Assembly: GCA_021151695.1 (NCBI GenBank)
Contig: JAGKWU010000006.1
Span: forward strand, 1-64,000
Reading direction: 5' to 3'
Length of the DNA stretch: 64,000 bases
From: Cellvibrionaceae bacterium
Lineage (GTDB): Bacteria > Pseudomonadota > Gammaproteobacteria > Pseudomonadales > Cellvibrionaceae
Shown here: piece by piece, positions 62,101 to 64,000 of the stretch
Numbering within the stretch: the stretch's first letter is position 1
Layout: each line of letters starts with the position of its first letter
Position numbers and translations under genes: made by a program
Notes under the pieces: generated by a model
Told to the model about the DNA's origin: nothing
What the model saw: the letters and a program-made list of their open reading frames with translations, nothing else
The model's database searches: none

Positions 62101-62292
62101 AGTGATAAACCCGCGGATAAGTTCGGCGTTTGCGCCTACATAAACAGTATTAATGGTGATAACAGCAATATCGCTGCGCGGATATTGCCGCACAGAAAGT
62201 GATGATGCAGCTTGGATACCTGCAATCAAAATCAGCAGGCTAACCACTATGGCAAGTACCGGCCGTTTTATAAATATATCGGTAAATTTCAT
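59200..62292 (-). CDS. RND-family efflux permease, 1030 aa
   Basis: Full-length inner-membrane RND transporter of the hydrophobe/amphiphile type. It starts FTDIFIKRPVLAIVVSLLI, has the proton-relay VVDDAIVMVENIERH in helix 4, the porter-domain FFFxGFSR-like FLFLGFSRSVIIPV, and the C-terminal GLIARNGILVVEFANR. As a homotrimer it pumps drugs or detergents out with a periplasmic adaptor and an outer-membrane channel. The adaptor gene precedes it by 65 bp; no TolC-like gene is in the window, so it probably uses one encoded elsewhere. Confidence 0.95.
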   Translation of the reverse strand: MKFTDIFIKRPVLAIVVSLLILIAGIQAASSLSVRQYPRSDIAVITINTVYVGANAELIRGFITTPIERAIASAGGIDYIESSSAMGMSTINVHLHLNYDPLKAMTEITAKVNQVRGNLPPESEVPAITVEAADSQFASAYLSFNSKILDQNQITDFLTRSIQPRLTAIAGVQKAEVLGGRTFAMRIWLKTDKLAALNISPTEVRQALAANNVQAAIGQTRGSYTQVNLRANTDLKSADDFKRLIVRHNSEGTIRLADVADIVLGAEDYNTEVNYSGDTAVFMGVWVAPNANSLEVIRNVNKEMAKIQADLPSGLNGLVAYDATKYIDSAIHEVIKTLTETLLIIILVIFLFLGFSRSVIIPVLAIPLSLIGALFLMQVLGFSLNLLTLLSIVLCVGLVVDDAIVMVENIERHIQEGKSPFNAALIAARELAGPILAMTVTLISVYVPIGLQGGLTGTLFREFAITLAGAVSISAIVAITLSPMLGSRMLKPHREIKAPLAKPFERFAAYYSEKLNFTLQHRGGIYIFWVGVALLCVPLYMMSPKELAPGEDQGVIFGIVDAPANSTMENSSYSGKIINKAFMSIPETDFTFQITFPTGGFSGMVTKPWEDRSRTVTEILPEVQKALSDVAGVRINPITPPALPGGGTFPIEYVVSSTEDATKVYEYALKLQQKMNASGLFYFTVLDTKVDQPDYQLNIDREKVADLGLTMQSVINDLGTLLGGGYVNRFNMAGQSYKVIPQVKRIERLTPEDLTKLYVTGPNNELIRLDQIATITHTTSPRSINRTQQLNSVKISGMGSQPLGEALAWLDTQAAEILPKNYSVDYTGESRQLKREGNTFLPAFLMAITMIFLVLAAQYNSFRDPVVILAGSVPMAMFGALIFTFIRMPNPQMHFFTDGFSSTLNIYSQVGLVTLMGLIARNGILVVEFANRLQEEGLSKIEAIRQAAVVRLRPVLMTSIATVAGHTPLIFATGAGAHARNSIGVVLVFGIAIGTIFTLFVLPSVYVLLAKDHHLDRQRLADLEHGEVAS

Positions 62293-62357
62293 AAACTAAC
62301 TCAATCCAGTTTGAGAGAACAATTGAATGATTATCTCGTGCATCTTATTTGCGCGAA

Positions 62358-63482
62358 TTAATTGTCAACCGGCTTTGGATCTAATTTAAATTCCGCCTGT
62401 GGATTTTTGCTGATCACAACGGATTGACCATTGGTCAACTTGAACGCACCCGCACTGGCAACTGTATCACCCGCTTTAATGCCATCAACCACCTCCACAA
62501 AATCACCCATGGATTTGCCGAGGCGAACAAATTGCTGGCGAGCTTTAAGTGCGCCAGAATCTTTATCCTTTTCAATTACGAATAAGGTATCACCGTAAGT
62601 GGCAAAAATAATGGAGGTGGTGGGAACGGCCAGGACTTTTTGCGGTTCAGTCAAAGTTACTTTGGTTTCAACAGCCATGCCCGGAATCAGGCGATTAGTT
62701 TCGTTTTGCAATGAAGATTGCACTATGGCATTGCGAGTAACAGAGTTGACTTCAGCACCTACTGCGGTGACTTCGCCTTTAACTACAGTGCCTGAACCAT
62801 CATTAACACCTACGCTTACTGGCAGGCCCTTGGTCACACGCGACAACCAATCTTGTGGCACCGGGAAGTTCACACGTACACGGTTGGTAGCTTGCAAGGA
62901 AACGATGGCAGTACCTACAGGCAAATCCTGACCCAGATCTACTTTGCGGATACCAAGGCGACCATCAAAAGGAGCTTTAACAATTTTTTTCTCGAGTGTG
63001 GTTTTCAGGTTATCCATTTCACCTTGCGCAGATTCTTTTTGTTGCAGCGCTGTGTCCAACTCATTTTGTGAAACTGTATTTTTCTTACGCAATTGCACCA
63101 TGCGTTCATAATTGGCATCAGCCAAACGCAAGCGGGCTTGCGCAGCGCTCAATTGAGCAGTTTCGTTGCCAGATTCCTGAATCAAAAGAATGGTACCAGC
63201 TTTAACATGATCACCGGATTTGAACAGAATCTTCTGAACCTTACCCGAGACTTCGGAAGAAATATTGATGCCTTCATCAGCCTCAACAGTGCCAATGGCG
63301 GAATAAGTGTTTGGCCAATCCTGCATGGCGGCGGGATAGGTGCTGATAGTTTCCGGCGGCGGTACGAAATGTTTACCGGATTCGACCATCGTAAATATCT
63401 GGCTACCTTTTATGGCGAAAAACAGCAGAAAAAGTGCAACCAGGCTGAGAATAGACACGCCTATAAACTTGTTTTTAGTCAT
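62358..63482 (-). CDS. RND periplasmic adaptor (membrane fusion protein), 374 aa
   Basis: An N-terminal membrane anchor (~8-24), a lipoyl-like half-motif EADEGINISSEVSGKVQKI, an alpha-helical hairpin (~103-160, with QKESAQGEMDNLKTTLEKK) and the second half APFDGRLGIRKVDLG, then beta-barrel and membrane-proximal domains. It bridges the RND pump to the outer-membrane channel. First gene of the pair; the upstream 298 bp (63483-63780) should hold the promoter but I see no clear operator or regulator gene. Confidence 0.93.
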   Translation of the reverse strand: MTKNKFIGVSILSLVALFLLFFAIKGSQIFTMVESGKHFVPPPETISTYPAAMQDWPNTYSAIGTVEADEGINISSEVSGKVQKILFKSGDHVKAGTILLIQESGNETAQLSAAQARLRLADANYERMVQLRKKNTVSQNELDTALQQKESAQGEMDNLKTTLEKKIVKAPFDGRLGIRKVDLGQDLPVGTAIVSLQATNRVRVNFPVPQDWLSRVTKGLPVSVGVNDGSGTVVKGEVTAVGAEVNSVTRNAIVQSSLQNETNRLIPGMAVETKVTLTEPQKVLAVPTTSIIFATYGDTLFVIEKDKDSGALKARQQFVRLGKSMGDFVEVVDGIKAGDTVASAGAFKLTNGQSVVISKNPQAEFKLDPKPVDN

Positions 63483-63780
63483 TCTAAATAACCACCTGAG
63501 AGAGAAAAAAAGAGATTAGCTAATAAGGGCGAATTGTGGCACAGCGCCTGTTTGCCTCAAAATTCACAAATGTCACGAATCTACCCTGCTCTCATGACAA
63601 AATATGTAAGCAAATGTAGAGGTTGATGCCCTATACGCAAAGGTGGCAAAAGATAGCATCAAGGGAGTTATGGATATTCCTTATACCCATAATAAGAATG
63701 GTGATACAGGCTCACAAATACGGAGCCCGATTTTTGCAGGAAGATTACAAGAGAACCTGTAAGAAGCTATGCAGGAAGAA

Positions 63781-64000
63781 TTAATATTCGGGATCTGGCA
63801 TTTCGTTAAACGCCTGTCGCAGACGCTCCCCCCAACGCGAGCGCAACTGCTGATAATAAGGATCATCAAGACCCACGCTCATGTGAGTTTTGACTTTCAA
63901 ACTACCCGCTTCGTAAATCAATAAATCCAGCGGCATGCCCACACTCAAATTGGATCGAATGGTAGAGTCCATAGAGATAAGTGCGCACTTGGCTGCATCC
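63781..64000 (-). CDS. Proteasome-type protease, C-terminal end (runs off window)
   Basis: The last 73 codons of a minus-strand gene whose 5' part lies beyond position 64000. The readable part begins DAAKCALISMDSTIRSN, then VGMPLDLLIYE, and ends RQAFNEMPDPEY. This matches the C-terminus of the 20S-proteasome-like bacterial hydrolases found in pseudomonads beside transglutaminase-like and ATP-grasp genes. The catalytic N-terminal Thr is outside the window. Confidence 0.75.
   Translation of the reverse strand, partial: DAAKCALISMDSTIRSNLSVGMPLDLLIYEAGSLKVKTHMSVGLDDPYYQQLRSRWGERLRQAFNEMPDPEY

Noticed and set aside
1..64000. CRISPR array
   Set aside because: No regularly spaced repeats of 24-40 bp with unique spacers; the only short tandem arrays have no spacers.
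1..64000. tRNA or rRNA genes
   Set aside because: No cloverleaf with a T-loop GTTCRAATC-type block or rRNA-like stretch was seen by eye on either strand; a tRNA scan would be decisive.

Overview
The window looks like chromosome from a saprophytic gammaproteobacterium, most likely Cellvibrio or a close relative in the Cellvibrionaceae. The grounds are a gammaproteobacterial housekeeping backbone (LptFG, PepA-HolC, DinG, MazG-YqcC, Dcd, Mrp, an RND efflux pair) mixed with secreted or lipid-anchored polysaccharide-degrading enzymes (GH43 plus an esterase, GH5, and a GH26 mannanase with a Ser-rich linker and a CBM35-like module). The genus is inferred from content only; there is no rRNA or tRNA here to confirm it.

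Layout. 1-2.5 kb: a large tubulin/FtsZ-like GTPase gene preceded by five 19-bp tandem repeats. 2.5-9.7 kb: an AT-richer accessory stretch with every gene on the + strand: a nuclease-helicase fusion, a protein with a HEPN-type R-x4-H motif and zinc fingers, a DUF3800 protein, a secreted carbohydrate-binding-like protein and a second protein with a HEPN-type motif. At least one gene is followed directly by a site with the architecture of a Vibrio-type integron attC, so part of this looks like gene cassettes without a visible integrase. 9.7-12.7 kb: GH43 and an acetyl-esterase-like gene flanked by ~200-bp direct repeats that carry the fossil 3' end of an unknown gene. 13-18.5 kb: DjlA-like co-chaperone, parvulin, a KaiC-like ATPase paired with a hybrid histidine kinase, and a hemolysin-III membrane protein. 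18.7-25.9 kb: metabolic and regulatory genes (aldo/keto reductase with a divergent LysR regulator, VOC, DUF899, AraC) with two decayed alpha/beta-hydrolase fragments. 26-30.8 kb: a divergent FtsH paralogue, then DUF2934, an unknown small protein, topoisomerase IB and a DUF2233 phosphodiester-glycosidase-like protein.

30.8-37.4 kb: two tandem PhoA-type alkaline phosphatases, then a tightly overlapping minus-strand operon of a nucleotidyltransferase, a TIGR04222-like membrane protein with a Ser/Gly/Cys tail, a DUF692 (MNIO family) enzyme and a small helical protein. I consider this operon the best candidate for an undescribed system: a membrane-anchored Cys-rich tail modified by a multinuclear iron enzyme. 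37.5-53.7 kb: housekeeping and signalling (HD-GYP phosphodiesterase, diguanylate cyclase, LptFG, PepA, HolC, BaiN-like flavoprotein, Dcd). 53.9-57.2 kb: GH5 and GH26 genes; the GH26 reading frame is broken by an apparent one-base deletion. 57.2-64 kb: a 38-bp perfect inverted repeat, DUF924, Mrp, an RND pump with its adaptor, and the 3' end of a proteasome-type protease gene running off the right edge.

Functions are assigned from motif reading alone; no database search was run.
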